This document shows, in pieces, positions 47,993 through 56,474 of a stretch of 64,000 nucleotides of DNA. Under the pieces are notes generated by a model. The model was not told the DNA's origin, did no database searches, and saw only the letters and a program-made list of their open reading frames with translations. The DNA comes from CAWANF01 sp963783355 (GTDB lineage: Bacteria > Bacteroidota > Rhodothermia > Balneolales > DATFMH01). Both the position numbers and the translations under genes were made by a program. The stretch is from contig CAWANF010000001.1 in the NCBI GenBank assembly GCA_963783355.1, positions 62,001 through 126,000 of the forward strand, written 5' to 3'. Every line of letters starts with the position of its first letter. Position 1 is the first letter of the stretch.

Positions 47993-48763
47993 ATGACAGA
48001 TAACTTTTGGGGCGATTTAAAAGTTGAAAAAGATGAGACGATATCCCGTGATATCGGCCCGTTGCGTATTTGGTTCAAAAAAGTGATGAACGAAATATGG
48101 ATTGCCACTCAATATGAAGTTAACGGCACCTTTCCGGAAAATTCTAATTTACTGAACTGGACCCGGTGGACTTCCTCTCATACCAATTTTTATTTAAAAC
48201 TTATTCCTGTCGTCCCTGATAAACCGGTTATTATCAGTCCGGAATATCCCTTTCGGGTCGTTAAGAATGCCGATGCCCGGGTTTTTACAAGGATTCCACT
48301 GTGGGTCAGAGTGATTATGGTTGACGGCAGCGAACAAATATTGATTGAAATACCAACGATTGTTTTATCCAAAACCTGGTTTGGAGATTCGGTTGAGGGC
48401 GAGTTGTGTTATTGGATTTCGACATCAGCCAGAAGAGCTATTGAAGAAAGTCATATCACGAATTACTTGTGCATTTGTGCTTTGGATATTCATAACAAAG
48501 CAGAAAGTGATCTCCATGTTGAAAAAATCTGCTTCCGGGTTGAAAGGCTTTCTTTATTCAAAAAAGACGGTCAGGTATGGTCTGATGAAACCGAAATCAC
48601 GTATCGTGGTGATCAGCAACACAGCGATATCGTCATGACAGGGAAGGTGCCATCGGAGGCGAAATCTGCTCAAAAAATTGCGAAACCAAGAAATCCTCTG
48701 AAGAAAAGTATTGCGACCCGAACATTTCAAAAACTTCGTGTTTTACCTTTATTCTGGGATTAG
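47993..48763 (+). CDS. DUF432 family protein
   Basis: A 256-residue cytoplasmic-looking protein without signal peptide or membrane helix. Its Trp-rich N-terminal half (WGDLKVEKDETISRDIGPL) and the middle segment resemble DUF432. From recall, DUF432 genes often sit beside MscS-type channel genes, and here the mscS start is 11 bp downstream. It ends in a Lys/Arg-rich tail. Function is unknown; a role in modulating the channel is an inference from context. Confidence 0.7.
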   Translation: MTDNFWGDLKVEKDETISRDIGPLRIWFKKVMNEIWIATQYEVNGTFPENSNLLNWTRWTSSHTNFYLKLIPVVPDKPVIISPEYPFRVVKNADARVFTRIPLWVRVIMVDGSEQILIEIPTIVLSKTWFGDSVEGELCYWISTSARRAIEESHITNYLCICALDIHNKAESDLHVEKICFRVERLSLFKKDGQVWSDETEITYRGDQQHSDIVMTGKVPSEAKSAQKIAKPRNPLKKSIATRTFQKLRVLPLFWD

Positions 48764-48774
48764 ATCATCGAATT

Positions 48775-49659
48775 ATGAAGAACTTTTCAATTCCAAATTT
48801 CACTTATTCAGAACTTACATCCGAAGCCGCTTTGTTGATGCTGGCAAAAGTTGCAGTCATACTGATTATCGGTATCCCGTTGATTTTTCTGCTTCGGCGC
48901 TGGACCCGGAATACTATTACGAAACATTATTCGGCCCATTACGGAATGTTGACCGGTAAGATTGTATTCAATGTGGGTGCCGCATTGATAATCATTACCG
49001 TGATGCATCAGATGGGACTCGGACTCACCCCGCTGCTCGGTGCGGCAGGAATCGTCGGTATAGCTCTTGGTGTTGCCTCGCAGACAAGTGTTTCCAATAT
49101 TATCAGTGGTTTTTTTATGATAGCCGAGCAGTCGTTCGTTGTGGGCGATGTTATTACGGTTGGTGATACAACCGGGGTCGTTTTGTCTATCGATACGTTG
49201 TCGGTCAAGCTTCGTACCTTCGATAACAAATTTGTCAGGATTCCCAACGAATCGATCATAAAGAGCCAGGTTACCAATATCACGCGTTTTCCAATCCGCC
49301 GTATTGATTTGGCCATTTCCGTAGCTTATAAAGAGGATTTATCACGCGTTAAAACGGTTTTACTGGATATTGCTCAGAAAAATCCGGATGCCCTTCAAGA
49401 ACCGGAACCTCTCATCATATTTAAAGGATTCGGCAGCTCATCCATTGACTTTCAATTCAGTGTATGGGCAACCAAAGAAGATTGGCTGGCCGTTAAAAAC
49501 GGGCTTTATGAAGAAGTGAAAAAACGTTTTGACGAGGAACAAATTGAGATACCATTTCCACATCTGTCACTTTACAAAGGAGAAGCTACAAAGCCTTTTC
49601 CGGTCGAAATGTACCCGTCATCTCAACCAGGTGCAGATCCCGGTAAAACAAAACGCTGA
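48775..49659 (+). CDS. mscS: Small-conductance mechanosensitive channel (MscS family)
   Basis: A 294-residue channel that opens under membrane tension and protects cells from osmotic downshock. Two N-terminal hydrophobic segments are followed by the pore helix TM3 (about residues 83-120, GLTPLLGAAGIVGIALGVASQ, Gly/Ala-rich). The cytoplasmic beta domain carries VGDVITVGDTTGVV, and a C-terminal alpha/beta domain follows. It is co-directional with the DUF432 gene and ends 4 bp before the convergent ybbP. Confidence 0.92.
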   Translation: MKNFSIPNFTYSELTSEAALLMLAKVAVILIIGIPLIFLLRRWTRNTITKHYSAHYGMLTGKIVFNVGAALIIITVMHQMGLGLTPLLGAAGIVGIALGVASQTSVSNIISGFFMIAEQSFVVGDVITVGDTTGVVLSIDTLSVKLRTFDNKFVRIPNESIIKSQVTNITRFPIRRIDLAISVAYKEDLSRVKTVLLDIAQKNPDALQEPEPLIIFKGFGSSSIDFQFSVWATKEDWLAVKNGLYEEVKKRFDEEQIEIPFPHLSLYKGEATKPFPVEMYPSSQPGADPGKTKR

Positions 49660-49663
49660 CGAA

Positions 49664-52225
49664 TCAGGCCTCCGAACGTAAAATTTCGAGCGGCGGACGC
49701 GTATGAATGCCCCGGCTATTGAGCAGCCCGATTCCGAGTGTCAGGATCATTACTATAAATAATGCCAGGATTAGAGGAATGGGCGAGAATGTAAAGGCCG
49801 AATTAAATACGAAATAGAACAACGACCAGCTGCTGAATATCGCCAGGATAACGCCGGTCAAAGCGGCGAAGAGCCCGAGGAACAAATATTCGATACTCAT
49901 AATCTTGAGAACCTGGTTTCGAGAAGCTCCCAAAGTTCTCAACAATACACTTTCTTTGATGCGTTGGTACCGGCTGGTTACTATGGAACCGGAAAGGACG
50001 ATCAACCCGGTAAAAATGCTGAACAGAGCCATAAAACGAATGGCAAAAGCAATTTTGGACAAGACATTATCAATCGTAGTGATGATCAGTTTCAAATCGA
50101 TGATAGATACATTCGGAAATTGCTGAACAACTGCCCGCTGCAAATTCGCGGATATATTATCATTCGGAACCCGGGTTACGATTACGAAAAACTGCGGGGC
50201 ATTGTCTAATACTCCATCAGGAAATACAACAAAGAAATTAGGTTGGACGCGCTGCCAGTCGACATCCCGGATACTTCCGACGGTGGTCGTTATCGGAATG
50301 CCGGAAACATTGAAAACTATGGTATCGCCGATGGCCACATTAAGATTCCTGGCCATTTCCTGTTCTATCGAAATTTTTGGAATTTCACCGGCTTTGGTCA
50401 CCTTTTTTTGAATGGTTCCGCGAACTAAATGCTCCGTGTCGATTAGGGAATCGCGATACGTTACCCGGTATTCATGTTGATAAGCCCACCGTGGAGTATG
50501 ACGATTACTGTCTGCCAGGATACTTTTAACGGATCGTCCCTTTACGGAAGCTATGCGCATGGTAACAATAGGGACTTTTTGGAGTATCTCTAATTTTTTT
50601 GATTGAATCAGGTCGGAAACCTTATTCACCTGGTTTTTTTGAATATCGAAAAGCACCATATTGGGTTGATTTTTACCTCCGGCCATGGAAACCTGTTTCA
50701 GAAGCAGATTTTGGGTCAGGTAAAGCGTCATGATTAAGAAAGTGCCCAGGCCGATAGAAAGCATGAGGATCGTCGTCTGGTTTTGTGGCCGGAACAGGTT
50801 TGCCAGGCCCTGTCTCCAGTTAAATGACCAGCTTTTAGGAAAGAATTTTCGGATAAAGAACATCAGCAAACGGGAAACGCCGGCTAGAAGTCCGAATGCG
50901 ATGAATAAAGCGACGGTGAACCCAATTCCAAGCTGCCATCGGCTGGTTTGAGAGATAGCAAATAATGTGATGGCAAGGATGATGATGAAGTACAATGCCC
51001 ATTTCAAATAATCCCGCCTGTTATCATCAGGTTCAGCCTGAAAATCATAACGCAATGTTGCCAGGGGAGAAATTCTTCGGATAGATAAAAGGGGTAACAG
51101 TGCAAAAAGAAGGGTAAAACCAAGGCCCGTCAGCATACCCTCGGCGACGGCGGGCCAGAAAATGGTAAATGAGATTTGAAACGGAAGGAAATCATTCAAT
51201 ACCTGCGGCAGAATGCCCTGGACAAATATTCCTATCAAACTACCTAAAAGAGCTCCAATGAAGCCGGTCGTAACGGCCTGGACCAGGTAAATAGAAACAG
51301 TTGTTTTTACTTTAGCACCCAGACAGCGAAGTATGGCAATATTACTGAATTTTTGACGAATATAAACATGAATGGAGCTTGCAACTCCAATGGCACCAAG
51401 CAGTAAAGCGATGAATCCGACGAGGCTGAGAAAACGATACAGGTTATCCATGACCCGTCCGAGCCGTGCTTTTCTTCGCTGAACGGTATCAACTCTCCAA
51501 TGATTTTCACGGGCAACCGACTGCACTGACTGTACCGCCGATTCCACCCTGTTTTTGTTTTTGAAATAGAAAAACGTTTTATACTCAATCCGGCTTCCAA
51601 CCTGAACAAGCCCTGTTTGGTGCAAATATTTTAAAGGAATATATATTCTTGGCCCGATGATAGCGGCAGCTCCTGCTTCTCCCGGAACCTGTTTGAGGCT
51701 TCCGGCAATTTTGAATGTAACATCGCCAACCTGAACAGAATCGCCGACATTTTCACCATACTGAATCATCATACTTTCTTCGACCAGGGCATATTTGCCG
51801 TGTTTCAGGAGTGTATCGGCATGGGAAGGAACGGTTTCAAATGATCCATAATAGGGAAATCCGCCTTGTAAAGCGCGTATTTGAGCGAGACGTGTAGATC
51901 GTGATTTAGGGAAATAGGCCATGGAGGCAAAACTCGCCTGCTGGGATTGTTCACCGCCAACCGAATCAATAAAAGCCTGTTGTTCCTTCGTAAAAGGTTG
52001 ATGAGTGTCAACGGATAAATCAGCGCCGAGCAGGGTCTTGGATTGTGTGTTGATGGCGTCGGATAGGCTGAAATCGAAAGAACGGATGGCAACCAAAGCA
52101 GCTACGCCCAAGACAATCGAAGCCATGTAAAGAAGCAGGCGCTTGCGATAAGTGCGACTGTCGCGCCAGGCCATTTTTAAAATCCAGGAAAAGGATTGTG
52201 GCGATGTCGTTTCTTTCTGATTCAT
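49664..52225 (-). CDS. ybbP: FtsX-like ABC transporter permease, YbbP type
   Basis: An 853-residue inner-membrane permease with about ten transmembrane helices and two large periplasmic domains, as in E. coli YbbP. The first helix is near residue 35, and FtsX-like cores occur near residues 260-380 and 740-850. It is 11 bp downstream of ybbA on the minus strand and pairs with that ATPase. In the LolCDE/YbbAP family the substrate is thought to be lipid or lipoprotein related. Note the convergent mscS stop 4 bp away. Confidence 0.88.
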   Translation of the reverse strand: MNQKETTSPQSFSWILKMAWRDSRTYRKRLLLYMASIVLGVAALVAIRSFDFSLSDAINTQSKTLLGADLSVDTHQPFTKEQQAFIDSVGGEQSQQASFASMAYFPKSRSTRLAQIRALQGGFPYYGSFETVPSHADTLLKHGKYALVEESMMIQYGENVGDSVQVGDVTFKIAGSLKQVPGEAGAAAIIGPRIYIPLKYLHQTGLVQVGSRIEYKTFFYFKNKNRVESAVQSVQSVARENHWRVDTVQRRKARLGRVMDNLYRFLSLVGFIALLLGAIGVASSIHVYIRQKFSNIAILRCLGAKVKTTVSIYLVQAVTTGFIGALLGSLIGIFVQGILPQVLNDFLPFQISFTIFWPAVAEGMLTGLGFTLLFALLPLLSIRRISPLATLRYDFQAEPDDNRRDYLKWALYFIIILAITLFAISQTSRWQLGIGFTVALFIAFGLLAGVSRLLMFFIRKFFPKSWSFNWRQGLANLFRPQNQTTILMLSIGLGTFLIMTLYLTQNLLLKQVSMAGGKNQPNMVLFDIQKNQVNKVSDLIQSKKLEILQKVPIVTMRIASVKGRSVKSILADSNRHTPRWAYQHEYRVTYRDSLIDTEHLVRGTIQKKVTKAGEIPKISIEQEMARNLNVAIGDTIVFNVSGIPITTTVGSIRDVDWQRVQPNFFVVFPDGVLDNAPQFFVIVTRVPNDNISANLQRAVVQQFPNVSIIDLKLIITTIDNVLSKIAFAIRFMALFSIFTGLIVLSGSIVTSRYQRIKESVLLRTLGASRNQVLKIMSIEYLFLGLFAALTGVILAIFSSWSLFYFVFNSAFTFSPIPLILALFIVMILTLGIGLLNSRGIHTRPPLEILRSEA

Positions 52226-52236
52226 AGAATAGCCGC

Positions 52237-52959
52237 TTATTTGTCCGATATAGAAAGATTATTGTCAACATTTTCTTTCCGGACCAATTCGTCAGAAAAT
52301 ATTTTCCCACTCCGAATCCTGATGATTCGATTGCATTCATCGGCCAATGTCAGGTTATGAGTAACGAGCAATAACGTTGTTCCCTCTTCACGATTCAGCT
52401 CGAATAAAAGGTTTTCAATGATGCTGCCGGTCTCAGTATCCAGGTTGCCGGTAGGTTCGTCCGCGAATAACATGATCGGATTTGTGATAAAAGCACGGGC
52501 AATGGCTACTCGTTGCTGTTCCCCGCCGGAAAGCTGGGATGGATAATGATCCATTCGGTCACCCAGGCCAACACGATTGAGCCATGATTCTGCCTGTTTT
52601 CGAATGCCTGTGATTCCACGTAATTCCAGGGGAACCATCACATTTTCCAGGGCCGTCAGTGTTGGGATTAATTGAAAAGTCTGAAATATGAAACCGACAT
52701 AATCGTTACGGATTTGTGCTCGTTGATCTTCATTTCGTTCAAATATGGGAATGTCATTTAAAAATACTTTGCCGTTGGTTGGTAAATCAAGTCCGGCGCA
52801 TATTCCGAGTAACGTGGTTTTTCCACTGCCCGATGGCCCGACGATAGCACAACTTGAGCCACTTTCAAGTTCAAAGGAAACGGAATCGAGGACTGTTAAG
52901 GTTTTACTGGCACTATGAAATGTTTTTTTTAAATCAGAAACCTTTAAAATTTTAGACAT
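52237..52959 (-). CDS. ybbA: ABC transporter ATP-binding protein, YbbA/LolD type
   Basis: A 240-residue ATPase of the MacB/LolD class. Walker A is GPSGSGKTT (about residues 39-47), the signature is LSGGEQQRVAIARAF, and Walker B IMLFADEPTGNLD. The GLD-TNG and NDYVGFIFQTFQLIPTLTALENV blocks match LolD-type exporters. It forms an operon with ybbP and is divergent from tesA across 95 bp, the same neighbourhood as in E. coli. Confidence 0.93.
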   Translation of the reverse strand: MSKILKVSDLKKTFHSASKTLTVLDSVSFELESGSSCAIVGPSGSGKTTLLGICAGLDLPTNGKVFLNDIPIFERNEDQRAQIRNDYVGFIFQTFQLIPTLTALENVMVPLELRGITGIRKQAESWLNRVGLGDRMDHYPSQLSGGEQQRVAIARAFITNPIMLFADEPTGNLDTETGSIIENLLFELNREEGTTLLLVTHNLTLADECNRIIRIRSGKIFSDELVRKENVDNNLSISDK

Positions 52960-53054
52960 TGATACTCTCTTATAACAGGTGTTAATGGCAAAATATTAGT
53001 AACATAGGAAAGGTTAGTGTTCGTTTCCATAAAAATGAAATTTAATACCTATTT

Positions 53055-53735
53055 ATGCAAAATAAAGGTTTTTTCCAAGTCAGCACAATTTCCCGTTTAT
53101 TTATTTTCATCATTGTTTTAGCCTGTCTTTCAGGATTCAGCAAGCAGGAAAAAGAGAGACGCGTCGTATTTTTTGGTGATAGTATTACAGCTGGTTTAGG
53201 CGTGGAGCCCGAACAAGCTTACCCGGCATTGATACAGCAGAAAATTGATTCGCTTGGCTGGAATTTCAATGTGGTGAATGCCGGTTTGAGCGGTGAGACG
53301 TCATCAGGCGGCTTAAGCAGAATTGATTGGGTTTTGCAGAAGCCGGTGACGATATTTGTTCTCGAATTAGGCGGAAATGATGGATTGCGCGGCATTGATT
53401 TGTCGCTGACGGAAGAGAATTTGCAAAAGATTATCAATAAAGTTAGAAACAAATATCCGGAGGCGAAAATTATCCTGGCCGGAATGGAAGTCCCTCCCAA
53501 TTTAGGCCAAAAATATACGGAGCAATTTAAAGAAATGTATCCTGTACTGGCCCAAAAAAATAATGTAGCTCTGATTCCGTTTCTTTTGCAGAATGTCGGT
53601 GGCATTCGTTCGTTGAATCAACAGGACGGTATCCATCCGACGGCAAAAGGACATATTATTGTAGCCGAAAACGTCTGGAAGGTTTTAAAACCGATATTGG
53701 AAAAGGTGAGAAAGGATGATCATAATGGAACCTGA
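53055..53735 (+). CDS. tesA: Arylesterase/lysophospholipase TesA (SGNH hydrolase)
   Basis: A 226-residue exported SGNH esterase. Catalytic Ser43 lies in FFGDSITAGLG, Gly/Asn blocks follow (GGND), and the His is in DGIHPTAKGH. The N-terminus is a signal peptide; it contains V-L-A-Cys24, which could be a lipobox, so it may be a lipoprotein rather than freely periplasmic. In E. coli the same gene is divergent from ybbA-ybbP, as here, which supports the name. Confidence 0.9.
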   Translation: MQNKGFFQVSTISRLFIFIIVLACLSGFSKQEKERRVVFFGDSITAGLGVEPEQAYPALIQQKIDSLGWNFNVVNAGLSGETSSGGLSRIDWVLQKPVTIFVLELGGNDGLRGIDLSLTEENLQKIINKVRNKYPEAKIILAGMEVPPNLGQKYTEQFKEMYPVLAQKNNVALIPFLLQNVGGIRSLNQQDGIHPTAKGHIIVAENVWKVLKPILEKVRKDDHNGT

Positions 53736-53774
53736 AAGATTTATTTTCAGACATGAAAAACCAGTATAATAAGG

Positions 53775-54110
53775 ATGAGCAAAAATAAGCATAAGCTATT
53801 ATATAGTATAACGATAGACATTGGATCAGGAGTGCGCGAAAACTGGCTGGAATGGACTCATAGTTTTTATATTCCCGAAATGTTGGCAACCGGGTGTTTT
53901 GAACATTGCCGGTTAACCAGGCTTGATGAGGACGAAAACAGTGGTTTTCAAACATACCGTATGGATTTTATCTGTTCCGGTATCGAAAATCTTGATCGTT
54001 TTAAGGCTGAGTTTGCACCTGGGCTGGATAAGGAACTTCGGAAAAAATTTAAGGGCAAATATAGCAGCATGTCAACCTTGTATCATTTGATTGACGAAAT
54101 GAAAAAGTAA
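53775..54110 (+). CDS. DUF4286 family protein
   Basis: A 111-residue soluble protein that matches the DUF4286 pattern: an N-terminal strand LLYSITIDI, WLEWTHSFYIPEML, and a tail FAPGLDKELRKKFKGKY. The family is common in Bacteroidota and relatives and has no known function to me. It is 39 bp downstream of tesA on the same strand. Confidence 0.75.
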   Translation: MSKNKHKLLYSITIDIGSGVRENWLEWTHSFYIPEMLATGCFEHCRLTRLDEDENSGFQTYRMDFICSGIENLDRFKAEFAPGLDKELRKKFKGKYSSMSTLYHLIDEMKK

Positions 54111-54222
54111 GTAAATCGGCATGTTAAACCTGAACGGCATTTTAATATTTCGGGTTGTTCTTCTATATTCTTCAAAGTGATTTGTTGTGATTATAAAGTG
54201 AGGAAATTCAAAGAGGAATAAG

Positions 54223-55188
54223 ATGAAGAAATTCTGGATTGCTGTTTTGATGTGTGGTCTTTTGTACCCGCTACGTTCGTTTGCCCAACCCAAGAAATTG
54301 CCCCATATTGTAAAAGTGTTGCTCGTAACTGCTCACCCCGACGATGATGCATTATATGCCGGTACGGTTTATAAGATCACCCATTTTCTGAAAGGTAAAG
54401 TTGATTTGGCTCTGGTTACCGACGGACAGGGCGGCTATAAATATTCTACACTTGCCGAATCTATTTATCATCTGAAATTAACCAATGAGAAGATTGGGCG
54501 TCAATATTTGCCGGCCATTCGCAAACGGGAACTCATGAACGGCGGACAGATTGTGGGAATCAGGAATTATTTTTTTCTTGATCAGCCTGATAAGCGTTAT
54601 ACGCAGAGTGTGAAAGAAGTTTTTACCTCTCACTGGGATACAGCATTTGTGAAAAATCGCCTGTATCATATTCTGGAAAAAGGACATTATAATTTTGTTT
54701 TTGTGATGTTGCCAACCCTGCATACTCATGGTGCGCACAAAGGTTCGGCAATTATGGCAATGAGGGCTGTTTTAGAAATGAAACCTGAAAACCGCCCGGT
54801 GGTGCTTGCCGCTACCGTCGTGGGTAAGGACAAAGCTTCCGCTTTTCATTTTTCGGATCTTCCCGGTTATCCTGTGACGAAAATAAATCCGGATGCACCC
54901 ATTTTTACCTTCGACAGGACACAAAGTTTTGGATATCTGAATCGTTTGAACTACAAGATCATAGTCAACTGGGTGATTGCTGCGCATAAATCCCAAGGTA
55001 CGATGCAGTTATTGATGAATCGCGGTGACATTGAGCAATATCGTTACCTGGCATTTAATAATCCTGATGAAATACCAGAAACGAAACGGTTATTTGAAGA
55101 GGTGCAGAAAGCCAATTTCCCGCCGGTTACATATAAAGATCCACAGACCACATCGCCACCATATCATGTTATGAAAGCACACCATTAG
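54223..55188 (+). CDS. Exported PIG-L/LmbE-family deacetylase
   Basis: A 321-residue exported zinc N-deacetylase. A signal peptide ends near residue 21 (SFAQ). Metal and catalytic residues lie in TAHPDDDALYAG (His38, Asp40, Asp41), and a HTHGAHKGSA block (about residues 168-177) gives the second zinc histidine. Family members remove acetyl groups from N-acetylglucosamine derivatives. An AGAGGA lies before the ATG. The substrate is unknown; the export signal argues against the bacillithiol step. Confidence 0.85.
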   Translation: MKKFWIAVLMCGLLYPLRSFAQPKKLPHIVKVLLVTAHPDDDALYAGTVYKITHFLKGKVDLALVTDGQGGYKYSTLAESIYHLKLTNEKIGRQYLPAIRKRELMNGGQIVGIRNYFFLDQPDKRYTQSVKEVFTSHWDTAFVKNRLYHILEKGHYNFVFVMLPTLHTHGAHKGSAIMAMRAVLEMKPENRPVVLAATVVGKDKASAFHFSDLPGYPVTKINPDAPIFTFDRTQSFGYLNRLNYKIIVNWVIAAHKSQGTMQLLMNRGDIEQYRYLAFNNPDEIPETKRLFEEVQKANFPPVTYKDPQTTSPPYHVMKAHH

Positions 55189-55266
55189 GAAAATTCAATC
55201 GTGGATGGATTTTATATTTTATATCTTGTTACATGGCAATATGTTATTTGATTTAACGCGATAAAA

Positions 55267-55998
55267 ATGAATGAACGTAATCACTTGGTTTTATCCTCTG
55301 CGATTTTAGGAGCTGCAATTATCATATCTGTAGTTTTTGCAGCATTGATATGGAGAAATTATAAATTATCGAATCAAACAATAACGGTAACAGGTTCGGC
55401 ATCCCAGGAATTTGTTTCCAATGTGGGTATTTTGCAGGGTAACATTCAGGTGGAAAAGAATACGGCAGAAGCGGCTTATCATGAATTACAGAAAGAGATC
55501 CCTGAAATGATTGCATATCTCAAGAAAAAGGGTTTCACAGATGATCAAATTAAGCTGAATCCGGTAAATAGTTACCCAATCTATGAGACAAATGAAAAGG
55601 GAATGAGAACCAATCGAATTGAAGCTTATCGTTACTCACAACGGGTGGAAGTTACTTCGGACGATGTTAAAAAAATTAGAAAGGTTTCCCTGGAAATAGG
55701 ATCATTGGTAGAAAAAGGAATTATGTTTCAGCAACAGCCACCCCGTTTTATTTATAAAGATTTGGGGCCTTTGAAAATAAAAATACAGTCACTGGCGGCT
55801 AAAGATGCGATGGAACGGGCTAAACAGATTGTCGAAGCCACAGGTAGAACACTCGGTACCTTAAGCAGCGCCCGCATGGGGGTTATTCAAATTACGCCGG
55901 TTTATTCCAACGCTATCTCGAATTATGGAATAAATGATGAAACATCGATACGAAAAGAGATAACGGGCGTTGTTTCAGCCACGTTTGTTGTTCGCTGA
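55267..55998 (+). CDS. SIMPL-domain (DUF541) protein
   Basis: A 243-residue protein with one N-terminal transmembrane helix (about residues 9-30) and a periplasmic SIMPL domain: the strand ITVTGSASQEFVSNVGILQGNIQVE, the central GFTDDQIKLNPVNSYPIYE, and a C-terminal KDAMERAKQIVEATGRTLG. The fold is common, its job is not known. It follows the deacetylase by 78 bp. Confidence 0.88.
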   Translation: MNERNHLVLSSAILGAAIIISVVFAALIWRNYKLSNQTITVTGSASQEFVSNVGILQGNIQVEKNTAEAAYHELQKEIPEMIAYLKKKGFTDDQIKLNPVNSYPIYETNEKGMRTNRIEAYRYSQRVEVTSDDVKKIRKVSLEIGSLVEKGIMFQQQPPRFIYKDLGPLKIKIQSLAAKDAMERAKQIVEATGRTLGTLSSARMGVIQITPVYSNAISNYGINDETSIRKEITGVVSATFVVR

Positions 55999-56141
55999 CG
56001 TTATTCCTGTTTCGTATTCAGAACGCTAAACATATCGGTTTTGTTGATTTCAAAGGTGCTTAATTATCAGAAAGGCTTATTGATTTATATCTTATAATTG
56101 ATGAAGCGAGTTATAAGCCATAGATCTAACCGGGGACTATT

Positions 56142-56474
56142 GTGAAAGAAATTCTGGACTGGTTCAATAAACTGGCCGAAAGTTATCATGTTAACCCAAT
56201 AATTTTTGGTAGCATATATTTTGGGGCGATACCTTTTTTTACGGCCTCGGTTGCATGGCTGGTTCGGAATATCCGGAAGAAAAAGCCGATTGTCCTGCCC
56301 GTTTTGTTTACCGGACTTACCTTTACATCTGCTTATATTTATTTAATCATCGTTGGACATAATGTTCCATTCTGGGTGTACCTGTTTATTGCCGTCTTGG
56401 TGATATATGGAGCCTATTCAACGTTCAGGAAAGTGAAAAAAGAATTAACAAATTCGAATGGAGTCGGCTCTTGA
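56142..56474 (+). CDS. Small three-helix membrane protein, coupled to the flavin oxidoreductase
   Basis: A 110-residue membrane protein of unknown family with three hydrophobic segments (about residues 19-40, 50-70 and 75-93). The start is GTG. Its stop overlaps the TTG start of the next gene (TTGA), so the two are translationally coupled. That suggests a shared role, for example anchoring the oxidoreductase to the membrane. Confidence 0.65.
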   Translation: MKEILDWFNKLAESYHVNPIIFGSIYFGAIPFFTASVAWLVRNIRKKKPIVLPVLFTGLTFTSAYIYLIIVGHNVPFWVYLFIAVLVIYGAYSTFRKVKKELTNSNGVGS

